Counted from the stretch's first letter, positions 54,072 to 64,000 are shown. The stretch: DNA of 64,000 nucleotides from Linnemannia schmuckeri (GCA_029449235.1 JANATG010000001.1:2604001-2668000); one strand, 5' to 3'. Translations and numbers: made by a program. Notes: generated from the letters alone by a model not told the origin.

Positions 54072-56063
54072 ATGCTGCCAAAATTCATTCCATCCATCAA
54101 GCCCAAACAACCACCCCAGTTTACGGCTTCTTCAAATCGACCTCTCTCTCCCCTGGACGTCCCAGAACTCCTCCAACACATCTTTTCCTTCCTCAACCAA
54201 CGCTCCCTCAGGATCGCTATCCTCGTCTGCCGCAAATGGCTTCACTTCAACCAGGACCGCCTCCACCGAGAAATCATCTGGGATGACTCCTGGAAAAACT
54301 CTAAACCATATCAAGCGCTTGCCCGACTTTCAGGTGCCGAACGTTTAATCGTCAACAAAAATCAGAGATTTGGCTGGAATTACCCTGACCTTTTATTTCT
54401 CCTCCGAAGCCTTCAAGTCTCTCCAGGATTCAGCCCCGTTGCGAGTTTAAAGTCAGCTGTCGGCTCTTTGATCTGGTCTGCGTCGAACTCGCACCCTATC
54501 CAAGGATTTCATCGTCCCCTCCGCGAATTGATTTTCTACTCGGGCGATTTCACACAGGCGTGGATCAATCAATTGCCTCTGCCGTCAACATTGACAAGCC
54601 TGAAGATCGACATGTATTATGAGCCCTACATTGATGTCGCAAGAATCCTCATTATTTGTCCGCTCTTGGAATCTTTAGACTTGTTCGGCAATGGCTATTT
54701 AGTTATTCATGGTCCTCACTCTGACCAGGGCATGGAAGCTCTGCCGGCTCGTTTGCCGCTCCGGTCCTTGGTTCTCAAGAACCTTCGTGCTCCACAGTCA
54801 TGGCTTGAGGATCTGCTGACACTCACGCCTGATCTCGAGACTCTCAAGCTCATTGAGCACCAAAATTACCCGGTCGACGTGATTACAGAACCTTGGGACT
54901 GGAACCACTTCCGCAACCACATCCAGACTCTCTCGCTCCCTCGCAAGCAGCTCTTCTACGCCCCGCATTGGCAGCAGCATCACAACTCCTCACCCTTCGA
55001 GGTTGACTTGACCGTCTGCTCCAACACAAAGGAGCGCACCTTCTTGTTTTACGACCTGACGCCCAAGGTGCTCGCATTCTTGAAGGATCAGCCTGTCTTT
55101 TTGACGTCGCTCGAAATTCTTCAATCCAAGAGTGCGCAATGTGCTCAGGACGGATGGAGCGTCTCCGGGCAGCTAATTTATACAGCGCGACCACTGCACC
55201 AGCTTTTGTGCGAGTGCTCCAATCTTCGACACCTGAAGACCTTGAAGATGCACTACATGATCGAATTCATGGACGTGCATCATCGCATGGCCATGTATCC
55301 AACAACGCCTACACCGGAGAACCAGAATCAAAATCAGCAGCAGCAACAACAGCAGAATATCTCTGGGGTCTGGATATGTCGCGGTCTGGAAACATTACAT
55401 CTGGATCTACACCTTCACGATCCGGCGATTGAGAGGGGCTCCCATCACACTAGGATTCTCTACGGCTACATTGCCTCTGTATGCCCACAGCTCAACGACC
55501 TTTGCGTTCAACTCCCGCATTGCTGCATGATCGAGGACGGAGGTATAGCAACAAAGTATCGACCCTACGTCCTGGAAGGGGGGCTGTGTCTCCTTGCGAA
55601 GCTTCGGAACCTGGAGCGACTTCGGATCGTGCACGGGATATTCGAGTGTAAGAGTGCCTCGGAACTAAACTGGTTGGCGCCATCAGGGAGGACGGAGGAG
55701 CATCGAAATAACAGGAGAGACATTGTTAATGGGTGGATGGTGAGACTGAGAGAGGAGGCCGTGAAGGACGCTGATCGCCAAGACAAGAGTGCAGGCGGTG
55801 GAGCGGACGAAATCTTGGGACCAAGAGCCGAGGATGACAACTTGATGGCAGGATTAAAAAACCTAGGTCTCCTTCAAGATGTAGTGAACATGGTTGCAGA
55901 GATGGACGCTGATGAGTACAATATTCTTCCAGAGCTGCATAAAGTTGCCTGTGGTGAACATCGAGAGCAGTACGTTGAGAGAGAGATGCGGTCGCTTTTC
56001 TATATTCCTCCTACTGGACTGGTGGGGAGTCTGTCGGCCTGGGCGTTATCTAAAACTCAATAA
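54072..56063 (+). CDS. F-box/leucine-rich protein, family 1, copy 6
   Basis: A single exon codes for 663 residues from ATG 54072. The F-box (LDVPELLQHIFSFLNQRSLR..CRKWLHFNQDRLHREIIW) spans about residues 28-73, followed by 'LARLSGAERLIVNKNQ'. Leucine-rich units, a Gln-run (NQNQQQQQQQ) near residue 420, 'VWICRGLETLHLDLHLHDP', 'HTRILYGYIASVCPQL', 'LEGGLCLLAKLRNLERLRIV', 'ELNWLAPSGRTEEHR' and the tail 'LGLLQDVVNMVAEMDADEYN' follow the copy-5 order throughout. It is a direct tandem duplicate of copy 5 and both flanks are also related. Expected role: SCF substrate receptor; differences between the two lie mainly in the middle leucine-rich part. Confidence 0.8.
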   Translation: MLPKFIPSIKPKQPPQFTASSNRPLSPLDVPELLQHIFSFLNQRSLRIAILVCRKWLHFNQDRLHREIIWDDSWKNSKPYQALARLSGAERLIVNKNQRFGWNYPDLLFLLRSLQVSPGFSPVASLKSAVGSLIWSASNSHPIQGFHRPLRELIFYSGDFTQAWINQLPLPSTLTSLKIDMYYEPYIDVARILIICPLLESLDLFGNGYLVIHGPHSDQGMEALPARLPLRSLVLKNLRAPQSWLEDLLTLTPDLETLKLIEHQNYPVDVITEPWDWNHFRNHIQTLSLPRKQLFYAPHWQQHHNSSPFEVDLTVCSNTKERTFLFYDLTPKVLAFLKDQPVFLTSLEILQSKSAQCAQDGWSVSGQLIYTARPLHQLLCECSNLRHLKTLKMHYMIEFMDVHHRMAMYPTTPTPENQNQNQQQQQQQNISGVWICRGLETLHLDLHLHDPAIERGSHHTRILYGYIASVCPQLNDLCVQLPHCCMIEDGGIATKYRPYVLEGGLCLLAKLRNLERLRIVHGIFECKSASELNWLAPSGRTEEHRNNRRDIVNGWMVRLREEAVKDADRQDKSAGGGADEILGPRAEDDNLMAGLKNLGLLQDVVNMVAEMDADEYNILPELHKVACGEHREQYVEREMRSLFYIPPTGLVGSLSAWALSKTQ

Positions 56064-56355
56064 ATACAATCACCTTTATGTGCTGTGTTTACTCCTGATC
56101 CTAGAAAAAAACTATGATGCAAGCGGGGGACATTGGATACTTGGAGCGTTAGGGTTTGAACTATACACAAAACGCGTTAGAAAAGGATAGAGGACATGGG
56201 ATGATGGTAAAGGAAGTGTGTTCGTTTGCCCTACATTATTTTTGGGTGGGACGATGATGTTTGCAAGAGCATCACTTTCGTAACACTACTGGAGAAGTCC
56301 AGGATTAGTCTATCAAATACATCATGTAGTTTTTATTTCGCTTCTTCAGTCCACC

Positions 56356-57835
56356 TCAGGGCCACATCATCCACTTAGCATCTAGCGAAATCAAGGACGG
56401 CTCCTTATTGCGTAAAGCGTAGGAGAGCTCGCCGATCAATCTGCCAACATTACTTGAATAGGTGAGGATCTGATGCTCACATTGGGCAGCAGCGTAAACA
56501 TCCAGCAGGAAATTTCTCTCAAGCATATCCACAGGCATGCCTCGCGCCTCTTCGGTGTACCACGCTTCATTCGGCCTAGGCACGTCCAGATACTGAAATC
56601 GGAAGTTCTTGTACTGCTCGGTAGACTTTATGACATTGCTGTCGTCCGACATGATGTAGATGTTCGAAACCCCAGTCTGATTCTTGTACTCCTCAGCCTT
56701 GCTCATGTAATCGGAAAACTCCAAAAGCGCGGCCTCCCAATGCTTGTCAGAATGTCGCACATGAATAGACATGCAAGGAGTCCGGATCGGAGAATACTGT
56801 CGAAACTGCTCTCGGAACTGGTAATTGGGTCGAGTGGCGTAGTAGGCCACCATGGTTCTTAACCAGAATAGGTCCTTGTCCTCAAATCCAGGCGTCTTCG
56901 TCTTGAGAGATGACTGGCCAACCATATCACCGAGGTCACTGCCAATTGTCTGGAAATTGATGGTCGACTCGTTCCAGTTGGCGAATAGATGCTCTGGAGG
57001 GGATTTCTTGAATGCTTGCTCCATATCTGCCTCGGTGCATGATGTCAGAGGTATAAAGTTGCTGAGAACTTCGGGGGTCATCAGGGTCATGTTGTGGTAC
57101 AGACCAAAAGAGAGACCCAGAGCCACTGAATGCCATTTGGATCCAAATCCGTTACCGTTGATTGCTCCGTTGAAGAAGTTGGTACATCGGTGTTGAATAA
57201 GATCCAGCTGTGACATAAAGGCGAGACGGCGGGGGTCGTCAAATGTCGTCAATAGTTCGTATCCATCGCCTTGCATGATATCAACTATCCATCGAGACCG
57301 TCTTTGGACAAACTTGTCGACGGCATCTCCGAGTTCCGACCCTTCTCCTTGAACAATGATCCTAAGGGTGTGTTCGCTGACATCGCCGATGTGGTCCTTG
57401 GTGGTGACGATAGATCCATAAGCTTTATCTTGGCAGCTGCCAGTCGAAGCTGAGAAGTCTCCGCAAATGTCGACTAAGGCAGCCTTGCTTGCTTCTGAAT
57501 GGACACAGACTGTGGCACCTCGGGGCATGGGGCAGATAGAAGGTTTCTCGACAGCTTTAAGCTTCGTGTAGCCCTCGATCCTCTTGGCGGTTTCCAGTCG
57601 ATAGAGCATGATGTTGTGTATACGGGTCATCAACACTATCCCGCAAGCAAGGGCAATAGCATAGAACGTCCGCTTGAGGACCTAGAGTGATGGCAACAGC
57701 CTTATTAGCTCATGTTTAAAGGATCATCTATTTCAATGGTGCTCATCAAAAAAAGTTCCTGGATGTGGAAAGGACGCTCCAAAGTGGCCAGTCTGATGCA
57801 GCTGCTCCTACCGTTGCAATTAAAGGTAATTTCAT
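56356..57835 (-). CDS. GT23-like (alpha-1,6-fucosyltransferase-type) type II membrane glycosyltransferase
   Basis: Exon 1 (57835-57812, MKLPLIAT) joins exon 2 (57681-56356) across intron 57811-57682 (GTAGGA..TCTAG), giving 449 residues. Residues about 9-28 (VLKRTFYAIALACGIVLMTR) form a signal anchor, so the enzyme should face the Golgi or ER lumen. The catalytic part contains MSIHVRHSDK, which matches the donor-binding 'HVRR.DK' of FUT8-type enzymes. It also has IYIMSDDSNVI and the closing motif 'LDVYAAAQCEHQILTYSSNV', similar to 'D...LS.ADFLVCTFSSQV' of that family. Length is shorter than animal FUT8 and no SH3 domain is seen. GT23 is the best fit; another fucosyltransferase-fold family is possible. 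It appears unrelated to the surrounding F-box cluster. Confidence 0.65.
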
Positions 57836-59030
57836 TTCCAGTCTTCCAGTGATGATACTTGTGCGAAGAGGTGAGATGATGGAGGAAAGAAAAAAAAAAA
57901 AGGAAATATCCCGTGCCAGAGCGGCAGTTGGCCATGTTCTGCACGAACTCGTATGAATCAATTTCTTCGAAATGTGGCTGAGACGAACTAGGTCGACGTG
58001 AAGAGTGACTGCCTTAGGGCGGAGCCCGGGCAGTTGTGTCTTCTGAGGAAGTCCGAAGCAATATTTTGGTGGATGGTCGAGTGGAGTATGGAACTTGGAG
58101 GGAGGGAGGGAGAGATGAAAGGGGGTGCACACACTCTCTTTCCTACCCACATACACACTTCATCACACTCCTTGCAGGCAGATCTCCCTCTCACATCACC
58201 GCTTATGCTATTCCTCACTCTGTCTCTCTTATTCTCATCACTTGATGCTATAGTGTGCTCTCTATGCGCACGACCATGCCACAATAAAGCAACACGCTCT
58301 TCAAGATACTCACCCCTCTATCTCAATTTTTTTATTTACGTAACCTTAGTACATCCTCAAAACGCACGGTATATCTTTCTCATCTGGATCGGATTGTTCA
58401 GAGATGGCGCATACTGAGCACATATACCCAAATCTTTGAAGCCCAGGCCCTCTCTGTTGATTTTTTCGCCGGCCGTGCGATCCTATGTTCACTTAACACC
58501 CAGGTGTAGTCCATCAATGTCTTGGGAAGCACTAAAAGGCCCTACCAACCGTCTACACAGCACAGGCTTATCTCCCCAACGATCACCACGAGGCAATTGG
58601 GCAATTCTCTATCAGGTTTTTGAACTCGCTCTCCCCACCAGGCCTGCCCCCATTCAAACTTGAGTTGAAAGTAGGACAAATAATCGTTCTCAGCCTGAAC
58701 CCTCCCCTTTGTAAGCTTAAAAGGCTTGACCTACACCTTAAGTGGATAGATCGACTGAACTCTTTTCCCTCTTCCAATCAACATAAAAAAATTGTAGTGC
58801 TCTTGTGTCCTGTCGCAACGACTGACGAAAGCCTTTCTTTCAATGTCCGTCGAGAAGGTCGAGAAGCGCGTGATCCACTGTTCGTCCCGTCACAGCCACA
58901 ACCGGAACCAGCAAAACTAACATCCGCCACATCATCCCCTCCAGCCTGACCAAGAGGCCCTGACTGTTGTAGGCTTCCAGCCATCTCCTGAACTTCAAGC
59001 TATTGCTCCAGCAATTGACCCACAGACCAT
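57836..59030. other. Intergenic region, no gene supported
   Basis: About 1.2 kb upstream of the glycosyltransferase. It includes a CT-rich leader for the minus strand (58080-58130 purine-rich on +). Several open frames exist (57998-58417, 58620-58949) without recognisable motifs. Confidence 0.35.
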
Positions 59031-59289
59031 ATGCCCAACCCTAAAGACGTGGACAGAAAAGGTAAGAGTGTCAATAATTGTTGGTATAAATCCTGTTGCA
59101 GATGGTGGTGGTGGAGAGGCGGCGGCGATGGATGAGAAAAGAGACTCTGATACCAATTCTGATCACGCCAGAAAACGCGTCAAGAGTGACACCATCCGTA
59201 TCTGCAGCAGAGCGAATTTGTGCGAGGAGGTAGATGAGAGAGTGGTGGAGCTAAGGTGCAAGAAAACGAGACGGGAAGGAGAGTCCTGA
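59031..59289 (+). CDS. Possible small two-exon basic/acidic protein (72 residues)
   Basis: ATG 59031 with exon 59031-59061, a very short candidate intron (59062-59101, GTAAGA..TTGCAG) and exon 59102-59289 gives MPNPKDVDRK joined to DGGGGEAAAM, an Asp/Ser stretch and DHARKRVKSD, which resembles a nuclear localisation signal. No family is known to me. The 40-bp intron is at the lower limit for fungi, and other joins are possible. Confidence 0.25.
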
Positions 59290-59743
59290 GTGGGACCTAA
59301 CCCCGGCGGTAATTTTTTTAAGGGTTTCCCGCAGTATGTGGATAATGCGGATGTGGAAGTTGACGAGTCCCTGTCGTTACGGCGCGGATCTGATCGTGAT
59401 CGCGCCGAGTCCTTTGCTTAAGAGAGCAAACATAGTCAGTATGATGGAATCTAGCCGCCGGGACTTTGAGAACCTATATTTTTTAAAAAAATGTAATCTC
59501 TTTGATGAGAAAAAGAAAAAACCATGACAGGAAAAAATGAGAAAATTGTATATTCTAGTCTTTGCTTATTTCTTTACCCTCTGTGCTCAAAGAAACCCCT
59601 CTGCTTCAAGCCGTCATAGTTGTACATAAATAAACCTACAGTGACTTTACTATGGCACATTTGTAAACAAGACAGGAAACATAAGAAGCATAGGATGACT
59701 ATGACTTCTTGATCACAGCCCGATCAGCAACCATCGTCAACCT
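59290..59743. other. Intergenic region, no gene seen
   Basis: About 0.45 kb of AT-rich DNA with no feature recognised. Confidence 0.35.
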
Positions 59744-60073
59744 CTAAGCAGGTGCATTTTGAATGTAGCCTGTCAGCCTCTTGATCAGTAACCCAACAAA
59801 CACAAACATCAGCACCCTGGCTTCCTTCATCCTCTCGCAGCCCTCCTCTGGACATATACAGTCAGTCAACTGAAAGTACCCATACCTCGCCCGACTCATA
59901 AAGCTTTTGCTACAAACAGCAAAGAGCCGCAAGTAACTCGCTAATGTGACAGTGCAGCATGCGGATTGGAAACAACATTCGAGATAACAGGAAGACCAAA
60001 CATCCTTGTCGCGATGATGATCATCAGTACACTTTATATTGCAATCAGCTGTATCAGTCGCGGGAACCATCAT
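59744..60073 (-). CDS. Possible cysteine-rich small protein with C-terminal hydrophobic segment
   Basis: ATG 60073 opens 109 residues with about eleven cysteines grouped as CNIKC, SSCYLECC, SACC, VCS, DCICPEEGC, then a hydrophobic stretch VLMFVFVGLLI near the end. There is no N-terminal signal peptide in this frame, so a first exon may be missing. No family is recognised; cysteine-rich chance frames of this length are uncommon, which is why it is listed. A short hairpin (GAGTGGA..TCCACTC) lies just upstream. Confidence 0.3.
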   Translation of the reverse strand: MMVPATDTADCNIKCTDDHHRDKDVWSSCYLECCFQSACCTVTLASYLRLFAVCSKSFMSRARYGYFQLTDCICPEEGCERMKEARVLMFVFVGLLIKRLTGYIQNAPA

Positions 60074-60711
60074 GATCTACTGTTATGTCTTGGGAGAGTG
60101 GAGTATCCACTCCACCCTTGCTATTCATAAGAGCAGATAGTCGTAGTAGTAGTCCCATCCGGCCTGGTTCGTCTATAAAAGAAGAACCAGACCAGGATCC
60201 TATACAATAATCAGCAAACTATAAACAACAGTAACAACACCAATTGCCAGCCAACTCACAACCGGCCAGTCGACAGTCCATAGCCAACAAGGAAGCTCAC
60301 AGTCAACCCATAAAGGACCCGCTGACTTTACCAGCAACAGCTTCCTTATCCTCCATAATGCATCATATCCGCATTCCTCTTCCCTGATGTTATGACAACT
60401 GCGAGCAATCAACGCTGTTATTCATCAAACGAATCATGTGCAGACTCTTGTTTTTGAATGGCTGACCTGCATGGGGGGAAGTCGATGAGAGCATAAAAAC
60501 AAAATCGAAAAATTTAAAAAGCGATCTATATTGTCGGCCCTTCAATTTGCTAACATGGTCAATTGCTCTTCCTTTTTGGCTTTTTGTCTTTTCTGCTCCA
60601 TGACCCCTTGTACTGTGTTCTTTTCTTGTCTTTTACTTTTACTTTTCCTCTTTTTCTTACAACTCTTTTCCTCATACACACTTTAATCCTCCCCTTCCAC
60701 TCAGCAACTCG
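60074..60711 (+). promoter_or_regulatory. Upstream region of F-box copy 7
   Basis: A TATAAAAG motif at about 60173-60180 lies inside an imperfect inverted repeat (CCTGGTTC..GAACCAG). It is more than 500 bp from the F-box ATG, so it may belong to an unrecognised transcript. The last 150 bp before ATG 60712 form the usual CT-rich leader. Confidence 0.3.
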
Positions 60712-62739
60712 ATGAATCGACTTTTCAAGAAAAAGTATCCACCTAATGCATCCTCTCCCTCGTCTCCTATCTTCAACATCACAGAGATCCTCGAGATCGT
60801 CTTCTCTTTCCTCGACGACACCTCCATCCGCAGGTCCGTCCTACTTGTCTGTCGACTCTGGTATCATCTCAACAAACACCGTGTGCTACGGAAGGTACGA
60901 TGGGACTGGCGCTGGAAGAGACACCAACTCGAGACTGCACTCGCCCGTCTCCCAGGCGCTCGTAGCTTCACCTGCACTTGTATGGCCAAATTTGGCGAGG
61001 TAGACGATGCTCTCTTCGCCATCATGCGCGCCCTCAACCGGCAGTCAACCCTGTACCAAAACTTAGTAGACAAACAGAGCAGGCAACAACAGCAACAGTG
61101 TCAGCATCAGCGAGGAACCTGGAGGCAACTGTGGCAACGGGACCTTGTGCTCCCAAACATCAGCCCTCTCCGCGAGTTGGAGCTGTTTAGTTTTTACTTC
61201 CCAAGCGACAATCTCACTAGCAATATGTTCCACTTCCCGACCACTTTGACCACTCTCAAGTTCACAGGCGGTGTCTATGCAGGAACGATATTCTGGATCG
61301 ATCAGATCCTGACTGACTGCCCGCTCTTGGAGGTCTTTCATGCTGGCTCGGGTGGAGCTATCCTTGTCAACGGACCTTGGGTGCCACCTACCTACAACCG
61401 GTCGCAGCCACTGAAACTACGGTCTCTGGTACTGCAGAACGCCAAGCTGGATCAGAAAGGACTGGAGAACCTGCTGTCGATCACGCCTCTACTTCAGGAG
61501 CTGAAACTGATCGAGCTCTTGGCAGGAACCCGACTCGACTTTACTGACCTCCCCGACTCGCGCTACGACTGGGACCGTCTCTATAAGCGTCTTGTGACAC
61601 TGGGTCTATCCTTGCGCTCACTGCAGTTTACCGTCCACTGTGGCGGCCGTATGCCAAACACACAGATTCGGCAACGGATGATTGAGCTGTGTCCCGGGAA
61701 TGCCACCAATGCCGAATGGTCCTTTTCTCCAACGGACATTACTGCGGCTTTGCTTCAGGAATTGGCAGCAGTGCACAACAACGTTACTGTTTTGGAGCTA
61801 TGTGTCCCTCGAGTCTGGCCTCGCAGATTTGCTGCTTGCACGATTGGCAGATTCACAGAAGGCTTACAGCTGTTGCATCAGTATCTTTGCGAGTCGCCCA
61901 ACCTTGTCAGACTAAAATGCTTCACTGGCGCCATTTTATTGGAGAATCTGGACTTGTATCATCGGGCACGATACACTGACCTCGCCCTTGGAACTGATCG
62001 CGAATGGATCAATCGACCAGGACAGGCTATTACTGTATCCAAAGACCGGAAGAAGCAAGTTTGGGCGTGCAGGAATCTACGGTCGCTTGAGGTCGAGGTC
62101 CACAGTCACGAGTACGAGCAGCTCATCTGGCCGGTCCAGAGCAGGATTCTCTTTGGGTACATTGCGGCCGTCTGTCCAAAACTCGAGGAACTCGATCTGA
62201 AGTTGCCGTTGTACTGTCTGCAGCGGGGCCCAAACGCACATACTCGCCGAACGGTACTGTATATCCAACTCGAGGGCGGACTGTGTTTGCTTTCAAAGAT
62301 GGAGTACCTGCGGACGTTGAAGGTCGAGAGAGGCGCCAGAGGTGCCCAGGATGAAGAGAGCGATATTCAAAAGTTTGACATTAGCTGGATCACCCCTTCA
62401 GGACTGAATCGGGAGAAGCACAGGGTTCAGCGAAGGCTGGCCGTTGAACAGTGGAAGCAATGCCTTGAGACTGAGCAACAACTCGAGGAGAAGTATGTAT
62501 TATCGACCGACTCACAGCAACAACAAGGTCAAATGGATGGTTGTGACGATGAGAAATTACAGGAGTCTCTGCAGACATTGGGGCTGTTGTCAGAGGTCAA
62601 GAAAATTGTCGAGTCGATGGATTCTCCTGAGTTCCGATGTTTCCCTTCACTGGAGCGTCTATCGTTTGGTGATGCGTTTGAGCAGCGACCTGCGGACGAA
62701 ATTAAACGTGTCTTTCCTCGATGGTATCAAGGAGGCTAA
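60712..62739 (+). CDS. F-box/leucine-rich protein, family 1, copy 7
   Basis: A single exon codes for 675 residues from ATG 60712 (MNRLFKKKYPP, the short basic start of the family). The F-box (FNITEILEIVFSFLDDTSIR..CRLWYHLNKHRVLRKVRW) spans about residues 20-65, then 'LARLPGARSFTCTC'. A Gln-rich loop (QSRQQQQQCQHQ) precedes the leucine-rich part. Marks include 'LLHQYLCESPNLVRLKCF', 'VWACRNLRSLEVEVHSHE', 'QSRILFGYIAAVCPKL', 'LEGGLCLLSKMEYLRTLKV', 'DISWITPSGLNREKHR' and the tail 'LQTLGLLSEVKKIVESMDSPEFRCFP'. Tail and F-box are closest to copies 1 and 2. Expected role: SCF substrate receptor. It converges on the broken F-box gene just downstream. Confidence 0.8.
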   Translation: MNRLFKKKYPPNASSPSSPIFNITEILEIVFSFLDDTSIRRSVLLVCRLWYHLNKHRVLRKVRWDWRWKRHQLETALARLPGARSFTCTCMAKFGEVDDALFAIMRALNRQSTLYQNLVDKQSRQQQQQCQHQRGTWRQLWQRDLVLPNISPLRELELFSFYFPSDNLTSNMFHFPTTLTTLKFTGGVYAGTIFWIDQILTDCPLLEVFHAGSGGAILVNGPWVPPTYNRSQPLKLRSLVLQNAKLDQKGLENLLSITPLLQELKLIELLAGTRLDFTDLPDSRYDWDRLYKRLVTLGLSLRSLQFTVHCGGRMPNTQIRQRMIELCPGNATNAEWSFSPTDITAALLQELAAVHNNVTVLELCVPRVWPRRFAACTIGRFTEGLQLLHQYLCESPNLVRLKCFTGAILLENLDLYHRARYTDLALGTDREWINRPGQAITVSKDRKKQVWACRNLRSLEVEVHSHEYEQLIWPVQSRILFGYIAAVCPKLEELDLKLPLYCLQRGPNAHTRRTVLYIQLEGGLCLLSKMEYLRTLKVERGARGAQDEESDIQKFDISWITPSGLNREKHRVQRRLAVEQWKQCLETEQQLEEKYVLSTDSQQQQGQMDGCDDEKLQESLQTLGLLSEVKKIVESMDSPEFRCFPSLERLSFGDAFEQRPADEIKRVFPRWYQGG

Positions 62740-62823
62740 CTTGTCAGCCTACATTGCTTTTGCAGTTCGTAGTCAAATAAAAACAACACCTTGGCAAAGA
62801 ATGGAACTGTGAGTTTTGAGTAT

Positions 62824-64000
62824 TTATTCTTCCATGAAACGATTGTACCACTTCTTTGGAGGAAACAGTGAATCCAGCTCCTCCTTCGGCCGCTTCATAT
62901 ATGAAGACCCCAATGATAACTTCTTCAGCGCTGGTAGAGTCTTAAACCCCTTTGTGTCCATTTCCTCAACCATCTCTGCAACATCTTGATAGAGCCCTAA
63001 GTTCCTCGGATGATACCAGATGCCTGCATCCAAGGGCTTTGCGTTTGCTGGAGGAGGTTTTGTTCTTGGTTTCCGATTTTCGACGTCTACAATGGAGAGA
63101 ATGCCCCAGCTCTCGCCCTTGGTCATGTACTCTCGTCTTTCTGCCTTGTCCCTGCGGCTGCTCTCTCCAAACCATGACAAAGGAGAAGAAGTGTTAGGGA
63201 TTATCCAGCTGAGTGACATCCGTGTCATTTCCTCCGGGATCCTAAAGTCGCGCCCCTCAGACTTGATCCACAACCGCTCCAGATATTGCAACCGTGCTAG
63301 CAGACAAAGGCCACCTCCCCCGAGCCATAACGAGCCCGAAGTGTAAAGAAATAGCATGGGTGCCGATTCACAATGTTTAGGGCGAATAATGACAAGTTCT
63401 TGAAGCTGTGGTAGGACACGAGAGATGTAGCCGTAAAACACACGAGGGTCGAATTTGCCGTGTAGCTCAATGTGGAGTGTTTCTAGACCTCGACAAGACC
63501 AGATGGGGGGCAAGGTGATGCGACCTTGTGAGTCGATGCCAAAGTAGTTGTCATCACCGTCGTAGAGGTCCATGTACTGGGGTCGGATGGGAGCCTTCAG
63601 GATCTTAAGGTGGACGAGTTGAGATGACATGCAGAGGAGATCGTGTAATAGTCGAAGTGGCTCTTTGAGATCTCTTGTACAGCACAATTTGTTGATGGCA
63701 GTTGCTTGGGGCTTCTAGCAGAGTCCCAAGGTTGTAACGAAACTGGTTCGACGAAACAGCATCTCCAGTGACTCGTGTGTCATGTCGAGCACCCATAATG
63801 TCCAGTTTGAAGTTGAGGGACAGATCTGCGCAAGTTGTAGTTCACGATCTAGAGGCGTTGGTTGTCCAGCATCCGAAAAGTGAACAGTATCCAGTGTGAT
63901 CCTGAGGGCCGCCAAATGTGCAATAAGCCGTGTCCAATTGTACTGTGAATTGATCCGCCAATCCAGCGCCATGAGAATAAGCGACCTGAGCCGAGTTGTG
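62824..64000 (-). pseudogene. F-box/leucine-rich gene (family 1) with one in-frame stop; 5' part outside window
   Basis: The minus frame is open from the window edge (TTRLRSLILMALDWRINSQY) except for TAG 63717-63715. It then continues in the same frame to the stop at 62824. After the TAG it shows 'LRLLHDLLCMSSQLVHLKIL', 'IWSCRGLETLHIELHG', 'RVFYGYISRVLPQLQEL', 'GGGLCLLARLQYLERLWIK' and 'NLGLYQDVAEMVEEMDTKGF', all family-1 marks. The F-box lies outside the window. TAG could be CAG changed by one C-to-T step. The stop removes about 300 residues, so the gene is probably dead or makes a shortened protein. Confidence 0.7.

Noticed and set aside
63715..63738. A 24-nt GT..TAG segment as a tiny intron removing the in-frame stop
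   Set aside because: Far below the smallest fungal introns, and other family members are intron-free.
1..64000. CRISPR array, operon or bacterial-type features
   Set aside because: Introns, poly(A)-tailed LINE and eukaryotic gene families show a fungal nuclear genome; no regularly spaced repeat array with unique spacers is present.

Overview
The window looks like the genome of an early-diverging filamentous fungus, most likely Mortierella-like (Mortierellomycota). That placement is inference. It rests on GT..AG introns of roughly 75-440 bp, pyrimidine-rich leaders, a fungal Get2-type GET receptor, and large families of intron-poor F-box/leucine-rich proteins of a kind I associate with Mortierellaceae. 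Few genes are housekeeping: a mitochondrial ribosomal protein of the L51/S25/CI-B8 fold (476-1402), a GET2/CAML-like subunit (1708-3187) and a GT23-like type II glycosyltransferase (56356-57835).

The rest is an accessory cluster built from two gene families. Family 1 is an F-box plus degenerate leucine-rich protein of about 650-685 residues. Six copies look intact (8292, 14005, 27462, 49434, 54072, 60712). Others are decayed (3561-5726, 16352-18304, 18569-18775, 32155-33925, 62824-64000), and one is a short F-box-only chimera (23113-23466). A seventh F-box gene of another subfamily (29992-31824) has two in-frame stops and no frameshift. Family 2 is a two-exon gene of about 1,020 codons: a short exon-1 domain, a low-complexity linker, a Gln-rich coiled coil, a 'PRLF..LCECG..HLAKHEGYEL' domain, a 'GNLYRIT..GHVKWVC' block and a long leucine-rich tail. 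One copy is intact (34640-37792), one is broken by a single missing base (10416-13541), and two are relics (24310-26200 and 45146-47934). Three of the four family-2 genes have a family-1 gene as nearest intact upstream neighbour in divergent orientation. This suggests an ancestral bidirectional gene pair that was copied repeatedly.

Mobile DNA breaks up the cluster. A TA-flanked Tc1/mariner element (6002-7812) with an intact DD34E transposase sits inside an older MITE-like inverted repeat (5951-7989). A 6,352-bp hAT element (38369-44720) has a perfect 8-bp target duplication and terminal inverted repeats of about 0.74 kb. It carries a frameshifted transposase and, convergent with it, a small second gene homologous to the transposase's own N-terminal module. 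A 5'-truncated LINE tail with poly(A) and a 13-bp target duplication (48749-49169) lies in one of the divergent intergenic regions. A 658-bp block differing at one position (13631-14288 = 22739-23396) marks very recent ectopic copying.

Several frame breaks (family-2 copies at 11.6 and 47.7 kb; hAT transposase) are losses of one base in short homopolymers. They may be real decay or assembly errors. The F-box proteins would act as SCF ubiquitin-ligase receptors by family knowledge. The role of family 2 and of the pairing is unknown.
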